In this document: piece after piece, positions 12,277 through 23,234 of the stretch
Layout: every line of letters begins with the position of its first letter
Numbering within the stretch: the first letter of the stretch is position 1
Assembly (NCBI GenBank): GCA_022496805.1
Contig: CM040102.1
Coordinates: forward strand, 17,763,955-17,827,954
Reading direction: 5' to 3'
DNA: 64,000 bases
From: Pohlia nutans
Taxonomy: Eukaryota > Streptophyta > Bryopsida > Bryales > Mniaceae
Translations under genes and position numbers: made by a program
Notes under the pieces: generated by a model
What the model was told of the DNA's origin: nothing
Database searches by the model: none
The model's input: only the letters and a program-made list of their open reading frames with translations

Positions 12277-12907
12277 TAAGGTGGTTACCCCATTCCCAAC
12301 TGAATAAGAAATACGGATATGAGGCATTGATATTATTTAGTATTTTTTTTTTTTTTAGAGTTAGGCAAGAAGAAACAGATTTCAACACAAGTTGAAACAT
12401 AATTTTTGGATGAAGAATGAATTAGTTATAAATTTTCAAAGTTGAAATATGACACATCCTATTCACGTCATATAGGTAGAGCTCTTTTTGTTTAAAGAAG
12501 ATTTGTATTGCACACACTAAAAATGCTTAAACCAACAACAACGAATCTATAACCACACTTACAGACAGATATGAACACCGGACCTTTTTCGAGGCTGGCG
12601 TGAATAAAGTGTCTGTTCGTCTTGACAATGAGCCAATGCCCACTGGACAAAGGGCCATTGGTACAAGACTACTCACCTCTTACGAGAATAGACACTTTAG
12701 TGACCAGAGATAAATACTAGTAACACTAGTAAAATACGTTATATTATAACTTTCAACCACACTTACATATACTAAAACCAACAAGAGAGAACCCATTACC
12801 AACTGTATATAACTCATGCTACAACCAACATCATTGCAATATTGATTGTGGAAAATGCCCCTAATTGTTGGTTTAAGGCGCCAGTTGGGAATGGGGTAAC
12901 CACCTTA
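12277..12907. repeat. Inverted-repeat pair enclosing a LINE end
   Basis: The 25-bp word at 12277-12301 (TAAGGTGGTTACCCCATTCC...) recurs as a perfect reverse complement at 12883-12907. The pair encloses about 580 bp that includes the LINE insertion at 12564-12754. It is probably a foldback or TIR element later hit by the LINE. Confidence 0.5.
12551..12767 (-). mobile_element. 5'-truncated copy of the LINE family (copy 1), with target duplication
   Basis: The body, 12564-12754 (about 191 bp), matches the 3' end of the long LINE at 34972-38190: GGCGTGAATAAAGTGTC, 'gacaatgagccaatgccc' and 'actttagtgaccagag'. It is flanked by perfect 13-bp duplications AACCACACTTACA at 12551-12563 and 12755-12767. 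Only the element's 3' noncoding end was inserted, the result of early termination of target-primed reverse transcription. Confidence 0.8.
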
Positions 12908-13929
12908 AACGTTAAAGGCTTAAAGCTATTTACAGTTTCACAATGAAACACCCGAGTATGCAACTCGCATGTTATACTTAGGGGGCATCGGCATTAAAAC
13001 AACTTAAAATACAACATTTGAAAAAATTATATCAAATTATATAAAAACAAAAGACCAAAGAGTTAGACGGAGACCAAATTATATCCAATGAAATGTAGAA
13101 AATGTTCGGTTGCATATTTATTGAAAAAAAGGCTCCACAATCTTAAATTTTTATTAGAAAGCCTAAAAATTTGGGTAGCTTGGCCTATGCTACATGTATT
13201 GAAAAAACTCATATAATTAAATCTTTAATGCTATTATTTCCTTTAAGGAATATTCAATTCCAATATATAATCACATTTTTGGATTCTTTGTTGGAAATGC
13301 TACAATCGCTTCCTACATTGAAACAAATTATATCACCTTAGATTGGACTAAAATGAAATATAAGCGTTTACAATCAAGGCCATATAATACGGGAGTTGCA
13401 TACCTAGGTTGAAACACTGTTTGATAATCTTTGTATTCTATCAAGATTACAATTGCTTAATGTAAACTAGTCGATTAAGAAGAGTTGTTTTTTAGAAGCA
13501 CAAACACATTCAAAAATTGAGTAGTTTTAATTTGAGGTTCTAGATTATTATAAGTTGTGTGGTTAATCCTTGAACAACATTTCATGTCCTTAGTGGGCAA
13601 CCCAAACATCTCTGAAAAGAATACAGATCACATATTTAGGCCAGGCACGCGCGCATTGGTATATTCATGACCAATCACAACAAAAAAACAAGCACACAAG
13701 GAATCAATTGGAAACTTGGGCAAGAATCAAATGATCCTTCAATACCTTTGATTTAAACATTGTGAACAAACATTAAAGAATTTGTTTGTGCACGAGAAGG
13801 AGTATACCATGTACGAGTATGACTTTGCATGCTCTGCTGTGCAGCATTTTTTTGAGTTAACTAACTGTGCTCTTGCTAAAAACAAGATTCTTTGAAAATT
13901 AAGCTCGTGGGGCTCTGAAAGACATTTAA
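12908..13929. other. AT-rich intergenic DNA, no gene
   Basis: It contains a partial match (13440-13510) to the repeat at 10480-10560. The 86-codon - strand open frame at 13739-13999 has no recognised features. Confidence 0.35.
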
Positions 13930-14060
13930 CGGTTAACTTTGTTAAACGCCTTAGGTTTGTTTGTCGCTCAAAGCATTTTGCATGAACTTCTTTCCCCATA
14001 AATGAATTTGGATTTTGCCATAAACTTCTTTGATGGCAAATGAACTTGATTATTGTTATT
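13930..14060. repeat. Dispersed direct repeat, paired with 8643-8775
   Basis: It shares ordered words with 8643-8775 in the same orientation, including GGTTAACTTTG and 'atgaacttgattatt'. No ends are defined. Confidence 0.5.
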
Positions 14061-14827
14061 TTTTTTTTGTGACCAATCTCGATGGACTAGTAGAAAAAAA
14101 CACACAATCGTGATTATTTACAACCACCAATTGCAACCTTCTAACGAGTAGGGGCGAGAATTTAGGAGGAGATAAACATTCAAGGAATTATTTTGCATTT
14201 TAGGTTTGACATTGGGCTCTAAGAGCATCTCCAACAATACTTTGAAAATGCCCCACCCTCTTAATAATGAATGAAAGGTTGACATGGACTATGGACTTGG
14301 GGAGTCTACTTCCAAAAAATTACAAATGGCAAAAAAATATAGGGTCCAAATAAATCTTGGAAGGAATTTTTTATAAATGAATTACATTAATATAGGATGT
14401 TAAAAATTGAGCACAAGAATAATTATAAGAATATTCTTGAAATATTACTAATTATAGTAAGAATTATTTTTATTTATAAGGGTACTGTTAAATACCCTTT
14501 TTTCACACATGATACGCAAGATATACAAAGAGTGACCTCCCCGAGGACATGGAATCATTGAGGGCTCTAAAAATCTCTTAGATATATACAGTCTTTAGAA
14601 ATGATTCATACTACACCGATTATTGCCATTACTCTAAACCACAAAATTAGTGTGAGATTTCCTCAATTAGTGTGAGATTTTACACACAATCCTCACTGCT
14701 CACTGTGAGAATTCTCAAATACCGTGGGTCATACTCCTTTGTTCTAATACCACAATTATTGTGAGAATACTGAATACTGTGACTTACAGTAGTAGTAATA
14801 GTTTGTGTAGACTTGTATTTTTTCTTC

Positions 14828-15073
14828 TAAACCCCTAAATGACCAAGGGTTCATAGTTTTTAAACGACAAATTCAATTGATCACATTGTAAAAAGTAGAA
14901 TTGAGATGGAACCAAATTTTATATCACCATAATCAATAAAGAACATTGTATACGTCGATCAAAAAATAATGAAATTTGAACATTCAAGAGGAAAAGTGCA
15001 CAAAAGACCTACTCAAAACTGCTAAAATAACGTGAAACCCAATTTCGGGATTCATTCGTCCTTGAGGAGTTAA
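14828..15073. mobile_element. TTAA-family element, about 245 bp class
   Basis: The left end reads CCCCTAAATGACCAAGGG and the right end TCGTCCTTGAGGAGTTAA, with TTAA at 15070-15073. The same short class occurs at 19134-19366 and 43531-43771. All share an internal 'ttttatatca' and a motif reading 'acctactcaaaactgctaa' or its relatives. It lies just upstream of the bHLH promoter. Confidence 0.6.
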
Positions 15074-15224
15074 TTCTTGCACATCATGATTGCATAATCC
15101 ATACGTGATGACTTGTGAGAGACTAATTGAATGATGTTGGTGGGGAACTTCGCTCTAAATTAAGTGAAACCTGCAGGAAATCACTGCTTTTTGTTTTCCT
15201 TTTCGTTTCGATATTAGAGTAGCA

Positions 15225-15403
15225 TTGCCGCCTTCTGGCCCCTACGCATCAGTCACCTCGCCTTTTGGAGCCTTCCTTCCTTCATTCACTCACGTGCTCG
15301 GTCGACCGAACCCCACTTTCCAGCCAGCCTGCTTGCATGGCCTCCTCAAACGCGGAACCATCCCGCCCTTCACTCATCAGCTTTACATTTACATCTATAT
15401 TTA

Positions 15404-15447
<44 letters not shown>

Positions 15448-15480
15448 CCGCAAGCGCCCGTCACGTCACGGCTCTGCACC
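15225..15480 (+). promoter_or_regulatory. Probable promoter of the bHLH gene
   Basis: GC content rises abruptly here after AT-rich repeats. A G-box core CACGTG lies at 15291-15296, and a TATA-rich tract (about 15402-15443, (TA)n) precedes a GC-rich leader. A second CACGTG lies in the leader intron at 16361-16366. G-boxes bind bHLH and bZIP factors, so self-regulation is conceivable but unproven. The open frame through this segment is mostly translated TA repeat and is not called. Confidence 0.45.
15403..15443. repeat. (TA)n microsatellite in the bHLH promoter
   Basis: A near-continuous alternating TA tract that may also provide TATA-box function. Length variation here could alter expression. 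Confidence 0.85.
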
Positions 15481-15580
15481 CCGGCCTTGAGTGACCTCCG
15501 ATCTCCCTCACTCACTCACTCACTGACTGCAGGACTCCTGTAACCTGGACCATCACGGGCTGAGGAGTTGTAGGGTCCTT

Positions 15581-15698
15581 GGTGTAGAAACAGTAAGTTA
15601 GTGTGGCTTATATATTCCTACTCTAAGGTTGCTGACGCTGGTGTAGAAACAGTAAGTTAGTGTGGCATAAGTTATATTCCTACTGTAGCTTGCTTAGC
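15581..15698 (+). repeat. Tandem duplication carrying two identical splice donors
   Basis: A 59-bp unit beginning GGTGTAGAAACAGTAAGTTA at 15581 is repeated from 15640. Each copy contains GTAAGT (15593-15598 and 15652-15657), a strong donor. Copies diverge in their second halves. Confidence 0.75.
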
Positions 15699-16504
15699 TT
15701 GCCAATTTCTGGAGCGTCGTGCAGGCTAGTTGGCTCATCTTATCTTCAAGTGTTGCTGTTCTACTCGCAGCCTTCTGGAGGCTCGTAGCATCATTCATTA
15801 CCATGTGTACGTTACGTCACTTTGAACGGCTTGAGGGCAAGTTCGTACGTAGGCGGAGTAGTCGGTCCCCGGCCCCGGGTGAGTCAGTGGGTTTGTCGCA
15901 GCTTCCAATCGAATGGGTTGGTCGTACGTTTCAATTAAAGTGACATGAGTCTTACAGTACAAATCGCGCTAGCTCTCTTGTGGGTGTCTCACAAGTTGTG
16001 GTTACAATTGGGAGTCAGAGGGGTTCGCGGCTTGTCTGTCTGTGAGAGCGAACTGATGAGGAAGATTCTGTTTCTAATTGAAATCGCACACAAGTCGTTT
16101 GAACAGATTGTTTCGTATTCCCATGGTGCAGTGAGTGAGTGAGTAAGTTGTTGCAATTGCTACTCGCAATACACTAGCGATGTCCATCTTTGCTAGCTGC
16201 AGTTCATTTTGAACAGTCTCCATAAATTATTAGTTAGTTGTATCGATAGATGTTTACCTTTTCTTTAGACTATTTCCACAGTGTTTCGAGCTTTTGAGTT
16301 TCTGTAGTACACTAGTTAGTACACGTCGTCTACTCCAATGGAGTGGAGCCGCGCTTCACGCACGTGACTATTTGCGTACTAGCTCTTTACGTGTCCATTC
16401 CGGTATTCCACAATTCCCTTGAAATGTTGGTGTAGAATGACGATCCAGATGCAACCCTAGGGACCTCCTGACGGGGACCTGCATGCGTTCTTTGTGTGTT
16501 GCAG
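15593..16504 (+). other. Inferred 5' leader intron of the bHLH gene
   Basis: The donor GTAAGT at 15593 (or 15652) and the pyrimidine-rich acceptor 'ctttgtgtgttgcag' ending at 16504 bracket DNA without coding signal. The resulting leader from 16505 has no ATG before the proposed start at 16584. Leader introns are common in plant regulatory genes. Transcript data would decide which donor is used. Confidence 0.5.
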
Positions 16505-16583
16505 GAGAATCGCACGGGGCACATTGCTAGTGAAGGGAATTAGCTTGGAAATCGCCGGTGATAGCAGATCTAGGAGTGAAGAA

Positions 16584-19500
16584 ATGTTCCAAGCCTACCC
16601 CGCGTCGTGGACTGTAACCCCACCCACAATGGACTTCCCAGGCTACGACGGCGTGTATTCATTTCCATCGGCACTGAGCGAGCTCGACAACAGCATCCAC
16701 AAGCTTTTCGACGGCCTGCCGGAGATTTTTGAGCCGGACGGTCACTACACCGCGGCTGTGACAGTGGCGTCATCGCCTGTCTTTCCATCCACCCCGCCCG
16801 CGCAAGGGAGCAGGCCGAGTTCAATGGGATCTCTACTACCTGGAAATAATCCTGTGCATGAATTAGCTGCCGTGACCACAGTGGCGAGGACTAGGTCTGC
16901 AACGCACCAGCAGCAGCCTGTGTTGGCAAGGCCAGAATTGCCGCTGCCGCCCGTCACGATGGTGGCAAATCGCAAGGCGGGGCGCGGCGCCCGCAAGGCT
17001 GCAAAAGGTCCAGGGCGTGGCAAAGTCGCGGAATCCAAAGTCACGCCTGCCGTGCTGCAGGCGACGCCGCTGCCCTCCAATCAGTTCGCACCCGCCGTGG
17101 CCCGCATGGTGCCGAAGATTCTGCCTGCGATTGCCGCGGATCCGAGCTCCGTGAAAGCGAATGAGCCTGTGGCTGCGCATCCGCGCAACTTTGGTTTAGA
17201 GGCCTCGCAGCAGCCCATAGTGTGTTTGCAGCGCGCGCCCAAGCGAAGCCGCAGGCCGGACGCGCAGCCAATGGCGAATACCCGCACGCAGAGGACGCGC
17301 TACTTCGACAAGGTGGAGCATATTGTGCGCGAGCGATGGCGGCGAGACGACATGGCGGGCAAGTTTCTGGCGTTGGAGTCACTGCTGCCTCCCAGCTCCA
17401 AAGTGAATTCCTCTTCCACAAACTCTCCCTCCCGTTCATGCATTCAATCTCTTGCCTGCTCGCTCGCTCTTAACAGTTAAATTGCAGTCAATTGTCACGA
17501 TAGGCCATTTCCTCTTTCGATGTTTCAAATGCTTTCTTGTTTTCGTTTGGTCAATCAACAACTAGACTACCACTTCGAAATTTATCGAATCACTTTCATG
17601 AATAGATGGTCCTATGGCGCAAAGATATGTAATGATCCCGGGATGTTTGTTATGAGACTCGGTGGCAATGTTGAATGTGGGCGTTGTTCCAGCGTGACAG
17701 ATCGACGATAGTGGAAGATAGTATGAAGCTGGTGAAGAGTCTGCAACATAGGAAGGAAGAGGCACGGAAGCGACGCGCGGAGCTGCAGCAGGCGGTGGCG
17801 TCGGCAGCGACGCAGGTATGAATGCATACACAACATTTGCATAAAAAAATATATTATAAAGAGTATATATATTGGTGTAACATTAACAATGAGGGAAGAC
17901 GAAGAGAGAGTACCAAAATTTATGACCTTTGGTATTCTCAAACGCTGTAACCTTTATCTAATTACAGGTGTAATTAGGTGACTAGATTAACCAACTAGTT
18001 GACATTGCACTAGTAGCAGAACTGTTGTTTTTCATTCCCCACTTTGTGGAAACAGTGCACAATGACAAAATATTGTGCCTAGATTTCTGTCTTCTTGTGA
18101 TCAAAACCAGTCACCAACATCGACGCAACCCATGTGCCTCGTGCAATTTCATTCCATTTTCATTTATAGTAAGTGAAAAACACACATTTCCTACTAGTGT
18201 GTGTGTGAAGTCTCCCCTCTCAGCTCTGATATAAATACATCGATCATCTGCTAGCAATCTACATCCTAGAATACATCACCAGCACTAACACAACCCATGT
18301 GCCTGGCGCGGTTTCATCCTTTTTCATTTATAGTAAGTGAGAAACCGACACATTTCCTACTAGTGTCGACATACTAGGACTAACTATTGTGGTAACAGCA
18401 GACGCCGGGCGTGAAGCTGAGCCAAATCGTGCAGAAGATCGGCTCGCTGGCAGTGATTCAGAATCCGCCGCTGAATCACCAGCCGGGCAGATTACTACAA
18501 TCAGCTCCGGGGCCCCCGGCGTCGAAGTCGACGTCGGCAGGCTCGTCCAGAGTGCTGTCCGGCAGCAAGCGAGCTGGCTTGGATCTGGACGTCCAGCTGC
18601 CCGGGGGGGGCTTGATCGACAGCAGCAGCGGATCAGGAGGCGTGGTGCCCAAGTTCCTGAGCGATTGCGTGCACCGGTTCTACGTGCATTCGGACCTGTC
18701 CACGGGCGACATTGTCGACATCGAGATGATCTGCGAGCACGTTCCCAATTTCCATAGCTCGCTGTTGAAGTCCATGGACTCTCTCGGCTTGGAAGTCCTC
18801 CGTTGCAACCTCACCAAGACTCTCAACAAAATGATCTGCAACATCACCGTCAAGGTACGCCATTTCATTGTATGATGTAACTTGCAGGAATTCACTGGCC
18901 GGTTTCTCAAGGATCATATAAACATACATTGAATTCACTTGGAACCATGATGTATGAATTAGGCTATCACATTCTTGAGCAATTTACCCCCTAAAGGACC
19001 TGCTTCATTTCATTGTATGATGCATGAATTCACCGGGGAATTCACTGGACGGTTTATTAAGGATCATATAAATATACATTGAATTCACTTGGAACCGTGA
19101 TGTATGAATTAGGCTATCACGTTCTTAAGCAATTTAACCCCTAAACGACCAAGAAGACTGAATTGCGTCTCATGTATTTTCTTTTTAGCAGTTTTGAGTA
19201 GGTCTCATGTGGAGTTCGTTTTGTTTGAATTTATTTGTTTTTCTTTTTTATCAAGAAAGGAAATGTTCTTTGATTTCAGTAATGTAAAATTTGGTCCCAA
19301 CTGACTTATATTTTCCACAATATGATTCATTTTAACACCATGAATCCTTGGTTCTTTACGGGTTATGTGAAGGACAAGGGGTGTCTTCTGAGAATCCGTT
19401 TCCTGATGGACTTGCTAATCTAAGTTTGGTACACTTGTTTTCTTAATAAGGCCAAAAAGGACCAAGGATCAAATTTTATATCTTAGTGAATAACATTGCA

Positions 19501-20280
19501 TGTGTTGGTAAAAAAAAAATAAATGTGAACAAAAGGAAGTCCACGTTGGACCTACTCCAAAATGCTAAAAATACATGAGGTTCAACTTTTGTTTCTTAGT
19601 ACATTAGAGGATATAAGCTCTAACAACATGAAGATTCATATTTTGTTTGATGATGGCAGACTTTTGGCTTGGTAAATAATGAAGTTTATGGTGGGTAATG
19701 GCAATCTAAGACAATTGTCAAAACTAAAAGCATTCGCTATTTTGCACCTTGCAAATAATTTTTGATAATTGTGGTTTTGATTGTCATTACCAGACATACA
19801 AACATATTGCATTTCTAACTTACAACCAAAATGTGCTTCCGTCGTCTAAAATTCTCTTTACGGATGGATTTCTTGCAAAAACCCAGTCAATGAAAAGAAT
19901 CTTAAAGATTACGTCATGATGTTTGTCCTACATTCAAATTTTCAACTGTCATTCAAAGTATGCTAAAGATCACAACAATCATAGTTAGTTTTAGAATTCA
20001 ATTGAATTCATCACTGTATTTTGACCTTGAGGGTAAGCTTGTGCACTTGAATCTCATGGGTTGCAGACAAGAAGGCGTAGCTTTGCCACATCGCTTCAAA
20101 ATTATGCATTGGCATTATATATAAATGTGAGACTGAGCAACATATGAATTGTTTTAGCATTTTAACAATTGTGTGATGTGTGTGTACCTGGAACAGCCAT
20201 TTCCATCCTCAGCCTCTGTTACCTCATCGTCGACAAGTAATATTATGGAAGGTCTGAGTTTGGCATTTCGGAAAGAGTAG
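16584..20280 (+). CDS. bHLH transcription factor with ACT-like C-terminal domain
   Basis: Predicted nuclear DNA-binding protein of about 493 residues. The hand-built model has exons 16584-17402, 17693-17815, 18399-18854 and 20197-20280, all joined in phase 0 at GT-AG sites. The start is the first ATG after the leader acceptor (MFQAYPASW). Residues 1-240 are low-complexity, rich in Ala/Pro. The basic region reads HIVRERWRR from His246, matching the H-x3-E-R-x-R-R rule for E/G-box binding. Helix 1 follows and ends in LLPPSSK. Exon 2 supplies RDRSTIVEDSMKLVKSLQ as loop and helix 2, then an Arg/Glu-rich helix. Residues from about 395 (KFLSDCVHRFYVHSD) to the end look ACT-like, with the last strand and helix on exon 4 (IMEGLSLAFRKE). 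The STIV motif and ACT tail suggest the ZHOUPI/bHLH95-type group, but that placement is tentative. An eight-G run at 18603-18610 lies in coding sequence. Introns carry repeats and a mobile element. Confidence 0.8.
18120..18366. repeat. Direct repeat pair inside bHLH intron 2
   Basis: Copies at about 18120-18200 and 18286-18366 share 'cacaacccatgtgcc', 'catttatagtaagtga' and 'acatttcctactagtgt'. The second ends about 30 bases before exon 3, close to its branch-point region. Confidence 0.7.
18859..19150. repeat. Tandem duplication in bHLH intron 3
   Basis: Two adjacent units of about 145 bp both contain 'catttcattgtatgatg', 'aaggatcatata' and 'gaattcacttggaacc', then 'gaattaggctatcac'. Unit 1 ends with a stub of a TTAA-element terminus (TTTACCCCCTAAAGGACC). 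Unit 2 runs into the complete element at 19134. Confidence 0.75.
19134..19366. mobile_element. TTAA-family element in bHLH intron 3, about 233 bp
   Basis: Left end TTAACCCCTAAACGACCAAG; right end CCTTGGTTCTTTACGGGTTA, with the last base of the right TTAA changed to T. It belongs to the 240-bp class. A related fragment at about 19447-19610 carries 'ggaccaaggatcaaatttta' and a right-end-like 'gtacattagagg'. Confidence 0.6.
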
Positions 20281-20380
20281 CCGGCCTTTCGATCAGATGG
20301 TCGTGGAAATGAATCGAACAGCAGTTCAATTGGAGTTCACATTAGGCGCAGTTCTTGCATTTTTCAGATGCTTGAAGGCC

Positions 20381-20946
20381 GGGAATGTACACTCAAACCT
20401 CTTTACAATGACCCTCTCTACAATCACATTCTAGAATGTCTTGCAACACTATCAATCATTGACTGTTGAGGGGTCGTTGTTTCTCATTTGGTTTTTGAGG
20501 GAAACCGTGCCACTTCTCACTGTGTTAGAGGAGGTGATTGCAGAAACATCACGTACATAGGACAAGCGTCTACAGTTCATAGTGTGACCTTGATAGAACA
20601 AGCGCCTACAGTTCATAGTGTGAGATCCTGAGTGAGAAGCAATACTTTCCCGGACTCTTGGGAACATTATTAGCAAAGGCATCGCTTCTCACTCAGTGTC
20701 AAAGTTCACTGTACATACTTGTCCTACGTGACTAAGTCGAGCGCTTGGGAATTGAGTGCAAAATGGCGTTGTTTGACTCATCTACCAAGTGAAAAGTGAC
20801 GCCTTCTCCTTGTAGTGAAATGAGAAACTACAGGTTAGCTTGTAGTGACACTTGTCACATGTAAAGTATGTCATAGGAAAGGAGTCAACATGGTGAGATT
20901 AAAGTTAGAAGTTTGAGTGTAAATGAGCATGAGCTCTATTTGATTG
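20381..20946. other. Downstream region of the bHLH gene, short repeats only
   Basis: Probable 3' untranslated and flanking DNA. It contains two direct copies of 'ctacagttcatagtgtga' (about 20570-20585 and 20606-20625). The motif 'ttctcactc' also occurs in both orientations. No further coding sequence is seen. Confidence 0.35.
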
Positions 20947-21350
20947 CATAACATTCAGTAGCCATCCAAGAGGGTGCCTTTTAGTTTCATCCACCTTTAT
21001 ATATGGAGTGACGAGTGATTTGTAATTGAATGAACTATTGAATCAAATAAACAATTACAAATCACTGTTGAATTGTGATGGAATCAAAATAAACAATAAC
21101 AAAACACTATTGAGTTGTGAATCAATCAAATAAACAATTGCAAAACATTGTTGGATAGTGATTGAGTGAGTGCTTTTGATTACTGCTCACCATGGTTGAT
21201 TGCTCTTGCTTAATGCCACGTGCCCCCATAGCTACTGATTTGATGTGGAATATCCCACATCATTTCATTGGGAGGATGAAATTATATGGGATATTCCACA
21301 TCGTTCCATCCAGGAGAGGGCAGCAGCCTATAAGGCTACTGAATGTTATG
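20947..21350. mobile_element. Inverted-repeat element with CATAACATTCAGTAGCC ends
   Basis: Perfect 17-bp inverted ends lie at 20947-20963 and 21334-21350. Inside, a unit of about 46 bp (TCAAATAAACAATT...) is repeated three times at about 21037-21170. Two mirrored palindromes, GATGTGGAATATCCCACATC and its partner near 21285, follow. A second, shorter copy with the same termini is at 27442-27612. No protein is encoded. Confidence 0.55.
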
Positions 21351-22151
21351 TGATGTGAGAATTTGCATTTAGATCTTCTGTACATACTTGTTTTTGTTTC
21401 TACAAGTGACCAAACAATGAATAGTAAGATTGTGAGAAAATCGCATTATAGTATGTTCTCACTTGGTGTTACTTAGAATAATGTTAGAGAGGAGTTTAGC
21501 AGAAACAGATTCACTATGCTGAGAACACTCCACACAAACATACCTTAGGACGGTCTATTACTACAATTTAATTCTTTAATCGATCACAGCTTGAGACGGT
21601 ATAGTAACCCAGAGTAGTAAGACAAAGAGAGTTGACACACTATTTCTCCTCAAGGGCTTGCTTCACTCATCCCAAGACTGTACAGTGTATGGTATAGGGC
21701 TCATCACGGCGCATAATTATATTTTAAAAGCGGTCTAGAAGAGACCGCTATTTGATTTAGAGGGTTGGACTCTAGTTCAATTTGTTCAAGGGGATGAGTG
21801 ACACACTCTGCAGCTCACTGTTCTGTTACTAAGTTAGTGAACTGTATTCATGAATGTGTCTATCAATGAATGTTCAATTCCGTTGCTGTATTTAAGTTGT
21901 ACGCTCTCTGCTTGCCACTGTCTGGGTCTATCCACCCATCAATGAATGAGCAATTCGATCAGTGGAGTGTTTAAAGTTATATAGCCTACAATTACTAGCA
22001 ACTTACAGTAACTTAAATGAGTCGAGCCTATCCACCTTTCAATGAATGTTCAATTCAGTTGCTGCAATAAATGTACACAGTCAGGCTTGTCGTCAGCAGG
22101 ATCTTCCTGTATGTCCTTCCAACCAACGATTTTCGGCACCCAACGTGGATA
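21239..22151 (+). mobile_element. Possible LTR followed by a tRNA-Lys-type primer-binding site
   Basis: CGGCACCCAACGTGG at 22134-22148 matches a tRNA-Lys primer-binding site (family form TGGCGCCCAACGTGG) at nearly every position. Upstream DNA has LTR-like traits: the start TGATGTGGAATATCCCACATC, a TATAAG word, and three copies of 'tcaatgaatgttcaatt' near its end. No second LTR, gag or pol follows, so at most this is a remnant. The proposed start overlaps the inverted-repeat element at 20947-21350, leaving the boundary unresolved. Confidence 0.35.
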
Positions 22152-22373
22152 CTGGATACACTGGAATATCAGGCATTTCTTAAGTACAAACAATCAAAAC
22201 GTGTACTAACAGTACTACACAAAGGGCCAACACAAGATGACAATTCTGAACTCAAAAACGAGTCTATGCTTTCTTCGAAGCAGAGTTTTTCCTCTTCATG
22301 GAACTCTTTTCGGTTAACTTTAATGAGAATGAAAAGATGTGAAACTCTTTTCATTTTCAAGGTTGTTCAATTG

Positions 22374-22514
22374 TTCAAGAATAGATAGATAGAAACTCCG
22401 GACCTTGTTCGAGGCCGGCGTGAATAAAGTGTCTGTTCGTCTTGACAATGAGCTAGTGCCCACTGAACAAAAGACCATTGGTGCAAGAGTACTCGCCCCT
22501 AACTATTCAAGAAT
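22374..22514 (-). mobile_element. Short 5'-truncated copy of the LINE family (copy 2)
   Basis: The body (about 22383-22505) starts with a GATA-type tail in + orientation and shares GGCCGGCGTGAATAAAGTGT with the long copy. A 9-bp duplication TTCAAGAAT flanks it (22374-22382 and 22506-22514). Only about 120 bp of the element's 3' end is present. Confidence 0.75.
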
Positions 22515-23199
22515 CCCCTGGGCCACACTTGCCATGAAGCAACCGTGATGAAATAGAATCATGTATTTAAATTGTAAACTTGGGAACAAAAAATTGTTAT
22601 AAGAGATATTTGGCTAAACATGACCTTTCCATTAGTTAAGAAATGAAGTTTGTAAACTATCATTTTCATAGTGTTCTTTAATTAAAGGCCCATTGTTGCA
22701 CCTTCGAATCTCAAGCATCTATTAAGGGATTGGAGAGATCGCAAAGCATTTTCTCTAACTTCAACTTGGGCAAGCAGCGAGGGTTGTAGAGTTGGATTAT
22801 GTTATTTGTAGTTTCTCTACAAGCTAAAGGGTGTGGTCCAACAAGGGCTTGAGAATGTTATATTGATGATACCAAACACTTAGAGTTTGAAATGGAAAAG
22901 AAGTTTAATTGATCCAAACATTGTTCCTAACACTTTAAGGACTAACCATAGCAACCAAAAAATGATATTTTGGTTTTTTGAATGTCAATTGTAGAAGTTC
23001 TATAACTTGATCGAATTGGATAACAAATTGCGCCAATGTGTGGCTATAAAATTTAGAATTTCCTGTAGTGTAGAGTTATGTTTTATAATACAAAACACGG
23101 TTCCAAAAAGACCAAAAGAACTTGCTAAGTGTAGGAATCTTCAATGATTTTAGTTATACCTTATTTTGGCTTTTATTAAATGTGTTCTAAATAAAAAGA

Positions 23200-23234
<35 letters not shown>

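Noticed and set aside
15225..15494. 89-codon frame in the bHLH promoter
   Set aside because: Its middle is translated (TA)n repeat (Tyr-Ile), with no start context; the region fits a promoter.
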